A stretch of 64,000 nucleotides of DNA from Coriobacteriia bacterium. GTDB taxonomy: Bacteria > Actinomycetota > Coriobacteriia > Anaerosomatales > JAAXUF01. Both the position numbers and the translations under genes were made by a program. The stretch covers positions 124,001 through 188,000 of the forward strand of contig JAAXUF010000003.1 in the NCBI GenBank assembly GCA_013336165.1, read 5' to 3'. This document shows positions 17,611 through 25,182 of the stretch, one piece after another. The number at the start of each line of letters is the position of its first letter. Within the stretch, counting starts at the first letter, position 1. The notes below the pieces were generated by a model, which worked only from the letters and a program-made list of their open reading frames with translations, was not told the DNA's origin and made no database searches.

Positions 17611-18636
17611 CTACGGACGGCATGCCCCAACGTAGCCGCTTCGGTCAACAGGTTGGATCTTCACAACATCGCCGGTGTGAGGTGCGTCGATCATCATGCC
17701 CCCGCCGATGTAGATACCGACATGGCCGATCGGCGACCCGAAGAAGACGAGATCGCCCGGCTGTAGATCCGCCCGCGACACGCGCTCCCCATAACCGATC
17801 TGGGCTGCCGCACTATGCGGAAGATCAACACCGACCTGCGAGTACACGAACATCGTGAAGCCCGAGCAGTCAAAGGAGTTGGGCCCTGAACCACCCCAAC
17901 GATAGGGCGCGCCAAGGTACTGTTTAGCGATGTTGACGACCTCGCTGCGCGCTGCGTGCGTCGGAGGCGGATAGTTGCCTCCACCTGAGCCGCTCTGCCA
18001 TGACGAGGCCTGACGAGCCCTGTCAGCCGCTTCTTGCGCCTGAAGCTGCGCGACTTCCGCCTCGATGCCGGTGAGGAGCTTCTTGGCGTCGGCGAGATTC
18101 TGCGCGGCGCTCTTCTTCGCGCTGTCCATGATCGCAAGCTGCGCGGCCGAGTCCTTCTCCTTGGCCGCCAGATCCTCGTGGGCGGCCTGAGCCTCGATAC
18201 GCGCCGCTTTGGTATCGGCGATGTACTTGGCGTCCGACTTGTTGAGCTCCTTGAGGACGTCCCAAGTGGAAGCGAACTGTTCGAAGGTTCGCGCGCCGAG
18301 AAGCACGTCGAGTACCCCAAGAACTCCTTGGCGATACATGGTGTTCACGCGAGTATACAGATGCGTCTGAAGTTGCTTGAGGCGCGCTTCAGCCGCATCG
18401 ACGCGCGCCTGCGCGGTCTTTGTCTGTGCCAAGAGAGCTTCATGCTTGCTGTTCGCAACGTTGTAGTTGTCTTGAGCCACTTCATACTGGTTGTTGAGGT
18501 CATCGACCTTCGTCTTGGCGACCGCTGCTTGAGCCAGCTTCTCCGCAGACGTGACTGCGAAGGCCGGAGCGGCCGCCGCGAAGACGAGCGCGACGGCTAG
18601 CAAGAGGGCGGATAGCGTGCGAATAGGGCTCTTCAG
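17611..18636 (-). CDS. Secreted NlpC/P60 peptidoglycan hydrolase, apparent CTG start
   Basis: A 341-residue secreted cell-wall hydrolase. Domains: signal peptide (residues 1-28, ending AFA), a long coiled-coil region (about 30-210), a short Gly/Pro linker, and a C-terminal NlpC/P60 domain with catalytic Cys in NSFDCSGF, His in IGHVGIYIG and a third polar residue in DAPHTG. It probably cuts peptidoglycan stem peptides. The only start that yields a full signal peptide behind a ribosome binding site is a CTG at 18636 (AGGAGG, 7 bases upstream). The first conventional start, TTG at 18603, has no such site and would truncate the signal peptide. Confidence 0.88.
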   Translation of the reverse strand: MKSPIRTLSALLLAVALVFAAAAPAFAVTSAEKLAQAAVAKTKVDDLNNQYEVAQDNYNVANSKHEALLAQTKTAQARVDAAEARLKQLQTHLYTRVNTMYRQGVLGVLDVLLGARTFEQFASTWDVLKELNKSDAKYIADTKAARIEAQAAHEDLAAKEKDSAAQLAIMDSAKKSAAQNLADAKKLLTGIEAEVAQLQAQEAADRARQASSWQSGSGGGNYPPPTHAARSEVVNIAKQYLGAPYRWGGSGPNSFDCSGFTMFVYSQVGVDLPHSAAAQIGYGERVSRADLQPGDLVFFGSPIGHVGIYIGGGMMIDAPHTGDVVKIQPVDRSGYVGACRP

Positions 18637-18678
18637 TTCGTTTCCTCCTATACAGTCAGAGGAGAAGCCGGTGCGATT

Positions 18679-19584
18679 CTACCATCCGGACGGATCCCGG
18701 TCGAACGCCAGACATATGGCATCGAGGAGGAGAACGGCTGCTCTCTGGTCTTTTCTCTCTTCATCTTCGCCTGTGTCGCCAAGTTCGACAACAAGATCCG
18801 GACATCCGGACCTGACCGACGACAACGCAGTGAACAAACGGGAGGAAAGCGCCACGGCGCCATCCATACGAACCACTGGCTTCCCACAAGCAGGTGTCGT
18901 GCCACATCCCAACAGGTGGAACACAACCGTCTTTGCCGGCGGCTGTTCACCCTCAATGCCGAACCGTATCAAGGCTTCTGGCTCACTAGCCTGCGCAAGG
19001 TTGACCAGGCGCCGAGCAACGCGCGCGCCTGAGGCGTCATCTCCTAAGACGATCAAGTGAACCCGCTTCAGTACATCTGCTATTCGCGCCGGCTTCGTGC
19101 GTGCCGCGGAATGTGCGCCAGAGTCCTTGCCTTCCCACACATGCCGCAGGTTCAGCAGGGTGTTTGATGTCTCGGGCCCGACGATGCCGTCGGCCGGCAA
19201 GCCGACGTTGCGTTGGTACTCGCGCACAGCCCGCTCGCAGAACGTGCCAAAGATACCGTCGGCCTGGCCGCAGGCAAAACCAAGGACGTTTAATGCACAC
19301 TGCAACGTGAGCACGTCGTTTCCGTGGAAATGGGGCAACCGTAGATACAGCATCCGGTCGCCAAGCGTGAATCCTGCATCGACTAGAGCAGCCCACGTGC
19401 TTTCGCCCACAACGCTATCCTCGGCGAGATGCCTTTCCTGCTGGAATACGCGCACGGCATCCGCGGTCTTGCCGAGGAACACGCCATCGACACCCGTCGG
19501 GCCAAGGTCGTAACCAAGGGCCAGCAGGCGGCGCTGAATATCTTCTACGGCGGGACCGCGGTCACTGGGTCGCACTGCTCTCAT
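18679..19584 (-). CDS. Tandem peptidoglycan-binding domain protein, possible degenerate amidase
   Basis: A 301-residue protein with two PG_binding_1 domains (about residues 5-68, VEDIQRRLLALGYDLGPTGVDG, and 78-145, LQCALNVLGFACGQADGIFG). The C-terminal half (about 165-300) vaguely resembles the Amidase_3 fold of CwlM-like actinobacterial proteins, but I cannot find the zinc-binding His and Glu residues, so an enzymatic role is doubtful. There is no signal peptide, which is also the case for CwlM. The ATG at 19584 has AGGAG about 11 bases upstream. The neighbouring NlpC/P60 and L,D-transpeptidase genes point to cell-wall work. Confidence 0.7.
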   Translation of the reverse strand: MRAVRPSDRGPAVEDIQRRLLALGYDLGPTGVDGVFLGKTADAVRVFQQERHLAEDSVVGESTWAALVDAGFTLGDRMLYLRLPHFHGNDVLTLQCALNVLGFACGQADGIFGTFCERAVREYQRNVGLPADGIVGPETSNTLLNLRHVWEGKDSGAHSAARTKPARIADVLKRVHLIVLGDDASGARVARRLVNLAQASEPEALIRFGIEGEQPPAKTVVFHLLGCGTTPACGKPVVRMDGAVALSSRLFTALSSVRSGCPDLVVELGDTGEDEERKDQRAAVLLLDAICLAFDRDPSGW

Positions 19585-19783
19585 TGCAGGCGCAACTCCT
19601 CGAATCGGCAAGAAAGTCGCTGTCGAAGTCTAACACGAAGAATCGCTCGGCCATGGCGCGGGGAACAACCTACAACGTGACACCACAATAAATCCGCATC
19701 ACGTCCTTGCGCGCCTCGACAGAAGCGTAAGCCTGTATAGTGTGCCCAACGATATGTCTGCGTCCTACGGGAGAACTCTAAGA

Positions 19784-20821
19784 ATGAAGGCACTTCACGT
19801 TCTGGTACGAATACTCGGGGTGTTCATGGCCATGGCATTGCTTGCTGCGGCCGGAGCCATGACCTGGGCGGCAATCAACGACTTCCAAAGCCGGGAGACC
19901 GTGCCGAACGGAGTCGTTGTCGCGGAGCGCTCTCTGGCAGGCATGAACGCGGCTCAGGCCCGCAGCACCATCGCGACTGCGGTTTCCACCCCGCTGTTGG
20001 CGGAGGTGTCCGTGGACGCAAGCGGACAGGCCCTGACCTTTGACCCCGAACCCGCGGTATCGATTGACGTCGACAAGATGCTCGCGCAGGCGTATTCGTC
20101 GCGCAGCAGCGCACCGTTTCTCGGCCGCCTTCAGCATGATCTCCTCGGCAGCTCGCTGTCGGTGAACGTAACGACCGAGTTCTCGATCGATGAAAGCGCG
20201 GTGAAGTCGTGGGTTGCCGACGTGGCGTCGAAAGTCGATACGCAACCGGTAGATGCCACGCGTGAGATTGTTGGTTACGAACTTGTCGCCCAGCCATCGT
20301 CACCTGGAGTGACGGTCGATCAGACTGCGACGACTGCCGCGATTGTCAAGGCACTTACGAGCGAGACAAAGAAGGTCCCGCTGAGCGTCAAGCTCACCCC
20401 TGCGGCGGTGACTGAGCTGAGCTTCGGGAAGACCATCGTCGTATCGCTTTCAGAGCGCCGCGTTCGGCTCTACGACGGCGCCACGCTCATAAGGACGTAC
20501 CCGTGTGCGGTCGGAATGTCTGGATACTCCACGCCTGTCGGCGACTGGAAGGTCGTCGACAGGCAGTACATGCCAACGTGGGGAAACCCCGGCAGTGACT
20601 GGGCAAAGGACATGCCTGCAACGATTCCCCCGGGACCCGGCAACCCGCTGGGCACCAGAGCGTTAGCCCTGAGCGCCCCCTACATTCTGTTCCACGGAAC
20701 CAGCGACACCGGCTCGATCGGCACAGCCGCCAGCCATGGGTGCATGAGGATGTATCAGCAAGACATCGAGGAGATGTACGAGCTGGTGCCCGTCGGAACG
20801 CCCGTGTACATCCGCAAGTAG
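19784..20821 (+). CDS. L,D-transpeptidase (YkuD) with N-terminal membrane anchor
   Basis: A 345-residue cell-wall enzyme that makes 3-3 cross-links or attaches proteins to peptidoglycan. An N-terminal membrane helix (about residues 5-33) is followed by a PG-binding-4-like region (SLAGMNAAQARSTI) and a C-terminal YkuD domain (about 220-345) with the catalytic HGT ... SHGCMRM motif. The ATG at 19784 is chosen because of a GGGAG site upstream; an in-frame ATG at 19754 is possible. A -10-like TATAGT is at 19736-19741 with no clear -35. Confidence 0.9.
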   Translation: MKALHVLVRILGVFMAMALLAAAGAMTWAAINDFQSRETVPNGVVVAERSLAGMNAAQARSTIATAVSTPLLAEVSVDASGQALTFDPEPAVSIDVDKMLAQAYSSRSSAPFLGRLQHDLLGSSLSVNVTTEFSIDESAVKSWVADVASKVDTQPVDATREIVGYELVAQPSSPGVTVDQTATTAAIVKALTSETKKVPLSVKLTPAAVTELSFGKTIVVSLSERRVRLYDGATLIRTYPCAVGMSGYSTPVGDWKVVDRQYMPTWGNPGSDWAKDMPATIPPGPGNPLGTRALALSAPYILFHGTSDTGSIGTAASHGCMRMYQQDIEEMYELVPVGTPVYIRK

Positions 20822-20832
20822 GCGCGCCCCGC

Positions 20833-21078
20833 TTAGTCGAGGTAGGTCACTGAGGTTGTGATCCCGGCCGCCTCAAGATAGCCGCGAGCACGCCGTGCTT
20901 CTGCCGCGTCGAGTTGCAGGGCTATGCCGCACGGGGCTCCAGTCGCTACCGGGGGCGCAATGGGCACCGCGTCGACTCCCATGTCCGCAAGAATCGCCTC
21001 GGCGGACAGTGCGTCATGCGTCGAAGCGAATCCGAAGACAGCGAATGTGCAGGACTCATCGGCATCGCCAGGTACCAT
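20833..21078 (-). CDS. DUF3343 (putative Se/S carrier-like) protein
   Basis: An 81-residue protein with the DUF3343 pattern: FASTHDALSAEAILADMGVDAVPI followed by GAPCGIALQL with one conserved Cys. This family is annotated as putative Se/S carrier-like protein and often appears near selenium or sulfur metabolism genes; the function is not established. The ATG at 21078 has GGGGAGG about 8 bases upstream. It diverges from the Fur-family regulator across the Fur-type box. Confidence 0.75.
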   Translation of the reverse strand: MVPGDADESCTFAVFGFASTHDALSAEAILADMGVDAVPIAPPVATGAPCGIALQLDAAEARRARGYLEAAGITTSVTYLD

Positions 21079-21164
21079 CGCGCGATCCTCCCCTTGGGCA
21101 AGAGATGCAGACGTTGCCGCACAATCATACGCTCGCAAGCGGACAGCCCGCGGTATACTGCAGG

Positions 21165-21187
21165 TTATTGAGAATCATTCTCAATAA
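21165..21187. promoter_or_regulatory. Perfect Fur/Zur-type box
   Basis: A 23-base perfect palindrome (arms TTATTGAGAAT and ATTCTCAATAA around a central C). It contains the 7-1-7 Fur-family core TGAGAAT-C-ATTCTCA. It lies 36 bases before the Fur-family gene and between it and the divergent DUF3343 gene, so it could control both sides. Confidence 0.8.
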
Positions 21188-21222
21188 GACTGCTGCAGCG
21201 CGGCCGAATCGAAGGGAGCCTC

Positions 21223-21651
21223 GTGAGCCATGTGAAGTGTCGTGACACGGCGTTCTCCGGGGGGCGCGCCACCTCGCAACGACGCGCGATCGTCGAAGTA
21301 GCCGAGTCGCTCAAGGGCGCCTTCACGGTATCAGAACTCGCTGAGGCCGTGCGCCGGCATGATTGCGCAATGGGCACTGCAACCGTTTACCGTGCGGTGA
21401 CAGCACTGGAGGCAAGCGGCTGGCTGGAGCGAGTGGGCCAGCGCGGCGAGAGTGCACTCTTCGCGCGATGCCTTGCCGAGGACGACCATCACCACCACCT
21501 GGTCTGCGACGGCTGTGGGCGTGTCTCGGCGACCCAATGCCCCCTGCCGGGCGGTTCGACAGCGGCCTCGACACAGGACGGTTTCGTCATCACCCGGCAC
21601 GAGGTCACGCTCTACGGCCTGTGCGCCGACTGTCGCCGGACGGACGGCTAG
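21223..21651 (+). CDS. Fur-family metalloregulator (Zur or Fur-like)
   Basis: A 142-residue repressor. The winged helix covers about residues 15-80 (TVYRAVTALEASGWLERV). The metal-binding region has DDHHHHLVCDGCG and a second CxxC (CADC), the four Cys of a structural zinc site. It starts at GTG 21223 with AGGGAG close upstream. Directly behind a perfect Fur-type box and in front of the M-Q-O transporter, it is probably autoregulated and controls metal uptake. Whether it senses zinc, nickel or iron cannot be decided from sequence. Confidence 0.88.
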   Translation: MSHVKCRDTAFSGGRATSQRRAIVEVAESLKGAFTVSELAEAVRRHDCAMGTATVYRAVTALEASGWLERVGQRGESALFARCLAEDDHHHHLVCDGCGRVSATQCPLPGGSTAASTQDGFVITRHEVTLYGLCADCRRTDG

Positions 21652-21657
21652 GCTCCC

Positions 21658-22467
21658 ATGTCGCACATCCACATACCTGACGGCGTACTCCCGGTGTGGC
21701 TGTGGCTGCCGGGATGGCTGCTCGCGCTGGCGCTTGTCATCGCGGCCGGACGCTACTCTGAGCGCGCGGATGTGCGGCGCAAGGTGCCTCTGCTCGCGGT
21801 ACTCTCGGCGCTGATGCTGGTGGCGATGTCGAGTGAGATCGTGCCCATCGCCTACCACATCAACCTGACTGTCGTTGCTGGTGTGCTCCTCGGCCCGGTG
21901 CTTTCGGTGATCGCCGCCTTCATCGTACAGATCGTGCTCGCCATGCTGGGGCATGGCGGGGTAACCGTACTCGGGCTCAATATGCTGATGACCTCCGCCG
22001 AGATGATCCTAGGCTGGGCGCTGTTCCGGGCGGGGGTTCGCCTGCTGTCACGCACGCGGGTGCGTCCTGCCGCCGCTGCGGCGACAGTCGTCACGCTGGC
22101 GATCACGACCACGCTGCTTGTCGGGTTGGTCGCGCTTTCGGGAGGCGGGGCCGCAACCGCGCGCGAGACCGGCGCCCTGAACCCCACGACGCTTTCGTTT
22201 GCGAACCCGTTCACGGGTGGAATCGTGAGCGTGGAGCTCTTTTCGGGAGGCGAGCATCCGGCTGCCGAGGAGACGGCGCTCTCTGTGAAGCGGTTCGCGG
22301 CCATCGTCTACACACTGGGCTCGATAGGCTGGATGATCGAAGCGCTCATCACCGCCTGGATTCTGGGCTACATTGCACGAATGCGGCCCGGGCTGCTTTG
22401 GGGCAGAGCGCCCGGCGAGGCTGCGCTCGAGCATCGGACCATCGGCCATGAGAGCGGGGGGCGTTAG
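21658..22467 (+). CDS. ECF metal transporter substrate-binding membrane subunit (CbiM/NikM-like)
   Basis: A 269-residue membrane protein, the M component of an ECF-type importer. It carries the HIPDGVLP signature at the N-terminus, the conserved His in AYHINLTVVAGVLLGP, and QIVLAMLGHGGVTVLGLN. Unusually the canonical MHIPDG is preceded by extra residues (MSHIHIPDG). If Met1 is removed, Ser1-His2 would mimic the amine-His2 chelate of NikM. It is longer than usual CbiM because of an insert near residues 160-215. It follows the regulator by 6 bases. Confidence 0.88.
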   Translation: MSHIHIPDGVLPVWLWLPGWLLALALVIAAGRYSERADVRRKVPLLAVLSALMLVAMSSEIVPIAYHINLTVVAGVLLGPVLSVIAAFIVQIVLAMLGHGGVTVLGLNMLMTSAEMILGWALFRAGVRLLSRTRVRPAAAAATVVTLAITTTLLVGLVALSGGGAATARETGALNPTTLSFANPFTGGIVSVELFSGGEHPAAEETALSVKRFAAIVYTLGSIGWMIEALITAWILGYIARMRPGLLWGRAPGEAALEHRTIGHESGGR

Positions 22468-23265
22468 ATGGACATCGGAGCCATCGACCGCTCGGCCACC
22501 ACAGGAGCTGGCTGGCTGCACGGCGTCTCGCCGATCTCGAAGCTGGTGGCGTTTGCGCTCGTGCTGGCCGCCATCATTGTGAGCTGGAACGTGTTCGCCC
22601 TCTGTGCGCTGCTGCTGGCGCTCGTTGCTTGCGTCGTCTCGGCGGGCGTGCGGCTCCGTGTGGCGTTCACACTCGCCGCCTACCCAGGGCTGTTCGCCGT
22701 CATCTTCGCGCTCGCCTCGGCCCCCGACTTCCTCACCGGAGTCGTCATCGTCATGAAAGCACTCTCGGCAGGGCTGGCCGCCGTGACCGTCGTCATGACC
22801 ACGCCATACCCGCAGATCTTCGCTCCCGTGCAGCGCGTGGTGCCCGGAATCGTGGGAGACGCGCTGCTCATGACGTACCGCGCGATGTTCCTGCTGCTGG
22901 GCAAGTTCGACAGCTTACTGCGTGCCGTGCGCCTGCGCTCCGGTGTGCGTGGCACGCATCCCGTGCAGGCCGCGCGCTCCAGCGTCCGAGCGCTTGGCGG
23001 GTTGATGCTCTACTCGTTCGACCTCGCCCAACGCGACTACGACATCATGCGGCTGCGCGGCTACTCCGGTCGCCTGCGCGCGACCCTGCCGAGAAGCCGC
23101 AACCGTCGCCGGGATGCAGCGCTACTCGCAGCCGCGCTGCTCATGCTTGCGACCGCCATCGCTTGGCGCTTCGGGACGCCCACGCTGAGCGCGTACAGCT
23201 GGCTCTTGCCGATTCCCGCGCTGGCACTTCTTGCCGCCGCCCCCCTCGCCCGACGGAGGATCTAG
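22468..23265 (+). CDS. ECF metal transporter transmembrane subunit (CbiQ/NikQ-like)
   Basis: A 265-residue T component with about five membrane helices. It contains the CbiQ-type region RSSVRALGGLMLYSFDLAQRDYDIMRLRGYSG, where the coupling helix contacts the ATPase. The ATG directly follows the M-subunit stop codon with no gap, so translation is coupled. Confidence 0.9.
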   Translation: MDIGAIDRSATTGAGWLHGVSPISKLVAFALVLAAIIVSWNVFALCALLLALVACVVSAGVRLRVAFTLAAYPGLFAVIFALASAPDFLTGVVIVMKALSAGLAAVTVVMTTPYPQIFAPVQRVVPGIVGDALLMTYRAMFLLLGKFDSLLRAVRLRSGVRGTHPVQAARSSVRALGGLMLYSFDLAQRDYDIMRLRGYSGRLRATLPRSRNRRRDAALLAAALLMLATAIAWRFGTPTLSAYSWLLPIPALALLAAAPLARRRI

Positions 23266-24129
23266 ATGACGCCCATGTCGCCCGCCTCAGCCACCGAAAT
23301 CGCGCGAGTTTCCTGCGTGCGGCATTCCTACGAGGACGGTACCAGCGTCCACCTGTGCGGCATCGACTTTGTCGCGCTCCGGGGCACGCGCACAGCCCTT
23401 CTCGGCGCAAACGGTTCCGGCAAGACGACGCTGCTCTACCACATACTCGGACTCTTCAAGGCGCAGGAGGGCGAAGTGCGTGTCTTCGATGTCGACCCCG
23501 CTGACGAGTGGCCCGCGATCCGCCGCAGGATCGGTGTCGTGCTGCAGAACGTCGACGAGCAGCTCCTCATGCCCACCGTCTTCGACGACGTCGCATTCTC
23601 GCCCCGCCAGTACGGCCTCGCCGAGAAGGACGTGCTTGAGCGGGTCTCGGCTACGCTCGAACTGCTCGGCATCAGCGAGCTTGCCGAGCGCACGCCGCAC
23701 GATCTCTCAGGCGGAGAGAAACGCAAGGTCGCACTCGCGGGAGCGCTCGTGATGGAACCGGAGCTGCTGGTGCTCGACGAGCCTTTCGAGGGGCTGGACC
23801 CGGCAGCTCGCGAGGCGCTGGTCACTCTCATCGAACGGCTCGCCAAGGATCGCGGTGTCACCGTCATCATGTCGACGCACGATATCGACTCAGTCGCCGA
23901 GCTCGCCGACTTCGCCTACATCCTGGCGCCGGGCGGCGAGATCGTGTTGCGCGGCACGCCCGAGCAGGTCTTCGCGCAGGCCGAGTTGATGGCGCGCAGC
24001 AACATCAGGCCGCCGGTGCTCGCCGAGCTGTTCGCGCAGATGCGAGCCGCGGCTCCTGACACGCCGGACGCTCGGCTCACTGTCGCCGAAGCGGCAGAGG
24101 CGCTGTTGGAGTGGCGCGAAGGCGCTTAG
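23266..24129 (+). CDS. ECF metal transporter ATPase (CbiO/NikO-like)
   Basis: A 287-residue ABC ATPase: Walker A GANGSGKTT, Q loop (VVLQNVDEQLLMPTVFDDVAF), signature LSGGEKRKVALA, Walker B LLVLDEPFEGLD and switch His in MSTHDIDSVAEL. It powers the M-Q complex. It directly abuts cbiQ (no gap) and ends the regulator-M-Q-O run. A large inverted-repeat region follows. Confidence 0.93.
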   Translation: MTPMSPASATEIARVSCVRHSYEDGTSVHLCGIDFVALRGTRTALLGANGSGKTTLLYHILGLFKAQEGEVRVFDVDPADEWPAIRRRIGVVLQNVDEQLLMPTVFDDVAFSPRQYGLAEKDVLERVSATLELLGISELAERTPHDLSGGEKRKVALAGALVMEPELLVLDEPFEGLDPAAREALVTLIERLAKDRGVTVIMSTHDIDSVAELADFAYILAPGGEIVLRGTPEQVFAQAELMARSNIRPPVLAELFAQMRAAAPDTPDARLTVAEAAEALLEWREGA

Positions 24130-24157
24130 AAGGGAATCGCGCCATCAATGGCAGACG

Positions 24158-24210
24158 CTTGAAGTCGAAGAGATACAGCGCGAACCAACCCTCCACGATT
24201 CGACTTCAAG
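24158..24210. repeat. 12-bp perfect inverted repeat
   Basis: CTTGAAGTCGAA (24158-24169) and TTCGACTTCAAG (24199-24210) are exact reverse complements separated by 29 bases. The right arm directly abuts a second, longer hairpin. Together they fill the gap between the convergent cbiO-like and zinc-ribbon genes. Confidence 0.6.
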
Positions 24211-24263
24211 CAAATCGCCGGCTCAGGGGCTCCAAGTTGCGGAGCCCCGGGCCGGTGATTTGC
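24210..24263. terminator. Long imperfect hairpin between convergent genes
   Basis: The arms GCAAATC-CCGGC-GGGGCTCC and GGAGCCCC-CCGG-GATTTGC pair around a 7-base loop AAGTTGC with a few mismatches. It would form a very stable stem of about 20 base pairs. There is no T tract on either side. It probably blocks read-through in both directions, or it could be part of a palindromic element. Confidence 0.5.
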
Positions 24264-24290
24264 TGTCACCCAAACTGCAGAGGCCTTTGA

Positions 24291-24506
24291 TTATGTTGCA
24301 CTCGGCGGCCTTGTTGGTGCACTGGGAGCCTTTGGGGCACCAGAAACCGGCGGCGCGCCCTTGGGGGGCACTGCGGCGGCAACGACCATTGTTGAGACGA
24401 TTGCAGCACCACACTCAGCGCAGACGGTGACACCAATCATATTCTCGGCGCCGCATTCATGACACTTGTTCTTCTCGACTTTGGCGGTCGGCGGTCTGAA
24501 ACACAT
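24291..24506 (-). CDS. Small MCFRP zinc-ribbon protein (copy 1)
   Basis: A 71-residue protein. It begins MCFRPPTAKVEKNK, then has two CxxC knuckles (CHECG and CAECG) separated by 11 residues, forming a zinc ribbon, and ends in a hydrophobic then Pro/Ala-rich tail. AAGGA lies 8 bases before the ATG at 24506. A paralogue with the same MCFRP start sits at 45694-45936, so the two flank the redox-gene region. No function is known to me; a zinc- or Fe-S-dependent adaptor role is a guess. Confidence 0.75.
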   Translation of the reverse strand: MCFRPPTAKVEKNKCHECGAENMIGVTVCAECGAAIVSTMVVAAAVPPKGAPPVSGAPKAPSAPTRPPSAT

Positions 24507-24553
24507 CTTGTTTTTCCTTTCATATAGTGTATGGATCGAATGCTGACTCCTTG

Positions 24554-24589
24554 AGTGGCACCTGCCCATGACATTGGGCAGGTGCCACT
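24554..24589. terminator. Perfect 15-bp hairpin upstream of zinc-ribbon gene
   Basis: AGTGGCACCTGCCCA (24554-24568) pairs perfectly with TGGGCAGGTGCCACT (24575-24589) around TGACAT. It lies between the membrane protein gene and the zinc-ribbon gene on the minus strand. No T run follows, so it may be a processing or stabilising structure rather than a classical terminator. Confidence 0.5.
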
Positions 24590-24611
24590 GCCCGGCGACG
24601 CAAGCCTCGGT

Positions 24612-25097
24612 CTACGCCTCAGGCGCCATGGCGGGAGCAGGACCAGGGGCACCAACCAGCTTGATCGCGAGCCAGACGCAGATCGGATCGAGCAGGACGC
24701 TCATGACGTAGGCGATCGGCCACAGCGCGGGAATCGGGCGCAGCCAGCGATCGACGAACGCCATCCCCATAGCATCCCCAAAGCCGGTCATGATTCCCCA
24801 GATGAAGAACGACATGACGACGAGCATGATCGTGATGATCGGCATGTTCCTCGTGAGAAGCCAGTCAGCCGTGCCCCTCTTGGCGCCGATCGATGCCGAG
24901 AACTTCTCGCTGATCGGACCAATGGCAAAGATCGTGGCGAACGCAGTGCCTATCAGGGTCCCCCAAGGCACGGCGGTTTGGAGAATCGCCATGCTGATCG
25001 GCGAGGCCATGACGATTGGTATAGCGATACTCACGACGATCGAGATGAAGAACGAAACGAAGATGTTGATAGTGAGCCCGAACATAAATTTGCGCAT
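24612..25097 (-). CDS. Four-helix membrane protein of unknown function (DUF2798-like halves)
   Basis: A 161-residue protein with about four membrane helices in two similar halves (NIFVSFFISIVVSIAIPIVM and ITIMLVVMSFFIWGIMTG being the first helices of each). Each half looks weakly like DUF2798. The ATG at 25097 has GGAAGGGG about 6 bases upstream. It follows the transhydroxylase-like genes on the same strand after a hairpin, so it may be their third, co-regulated member, perhaps a transporter for the aromatic substrate; this is inference only. Confidence 0.6.
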   Translation of the reverse strand: MRKFMFGLTINIFVSFFISIVVSIAIPIVMASPISMAILQTAVPWGTLIGTAFATIFAIGPISEKFSASIGAKRGTADWLLTRNMPIITIMLVVMSFFIWGIMTGFGDAMGMAFVDRWLRPIPALWPIAYVMSVLLDPICVWLAIKLVGAPGPAPAMAPEA

Positions 25098-25143
25098 CTC
25101 ACTTCCCCTTCCGAGCATCCGATTCTATGAGTTAGATGTGCTC

Positions 25144-25173
25144 TCCCCTACTCCGTCAGGACGGAGTAGGGGA
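25144..25173 (-). terminator. Hairpin after the transhydroxylase-like small subunit
   Basis: TCCCCTACTCCG (25144-25155) pairs perfectly with CGGAGTAGGGGA (25162-25173) around TCAGGA. It lies 9 bases after the small-subunit stop on the minus strand. A T run is lacking, so it may attenuate expression of the downstream membrane protein. Confidence 0.5.
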
Positions 25174-25182
25174 CGTGAATGA

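Noticed and set aside
22629-23504. A 291-codon plus-strand frame across the T subunit and ATPase genes
   Set aside because: It is Arg- and Pro-rich out-of-frame translation of two clearly conserved transporter genes.
24130-24290. A cobalamin or other riboswitch near the metal transporter
   Set aside because: The structured DNA lies downstream of the operon between convergent genes, and no conserved riboswitch core was recognised.
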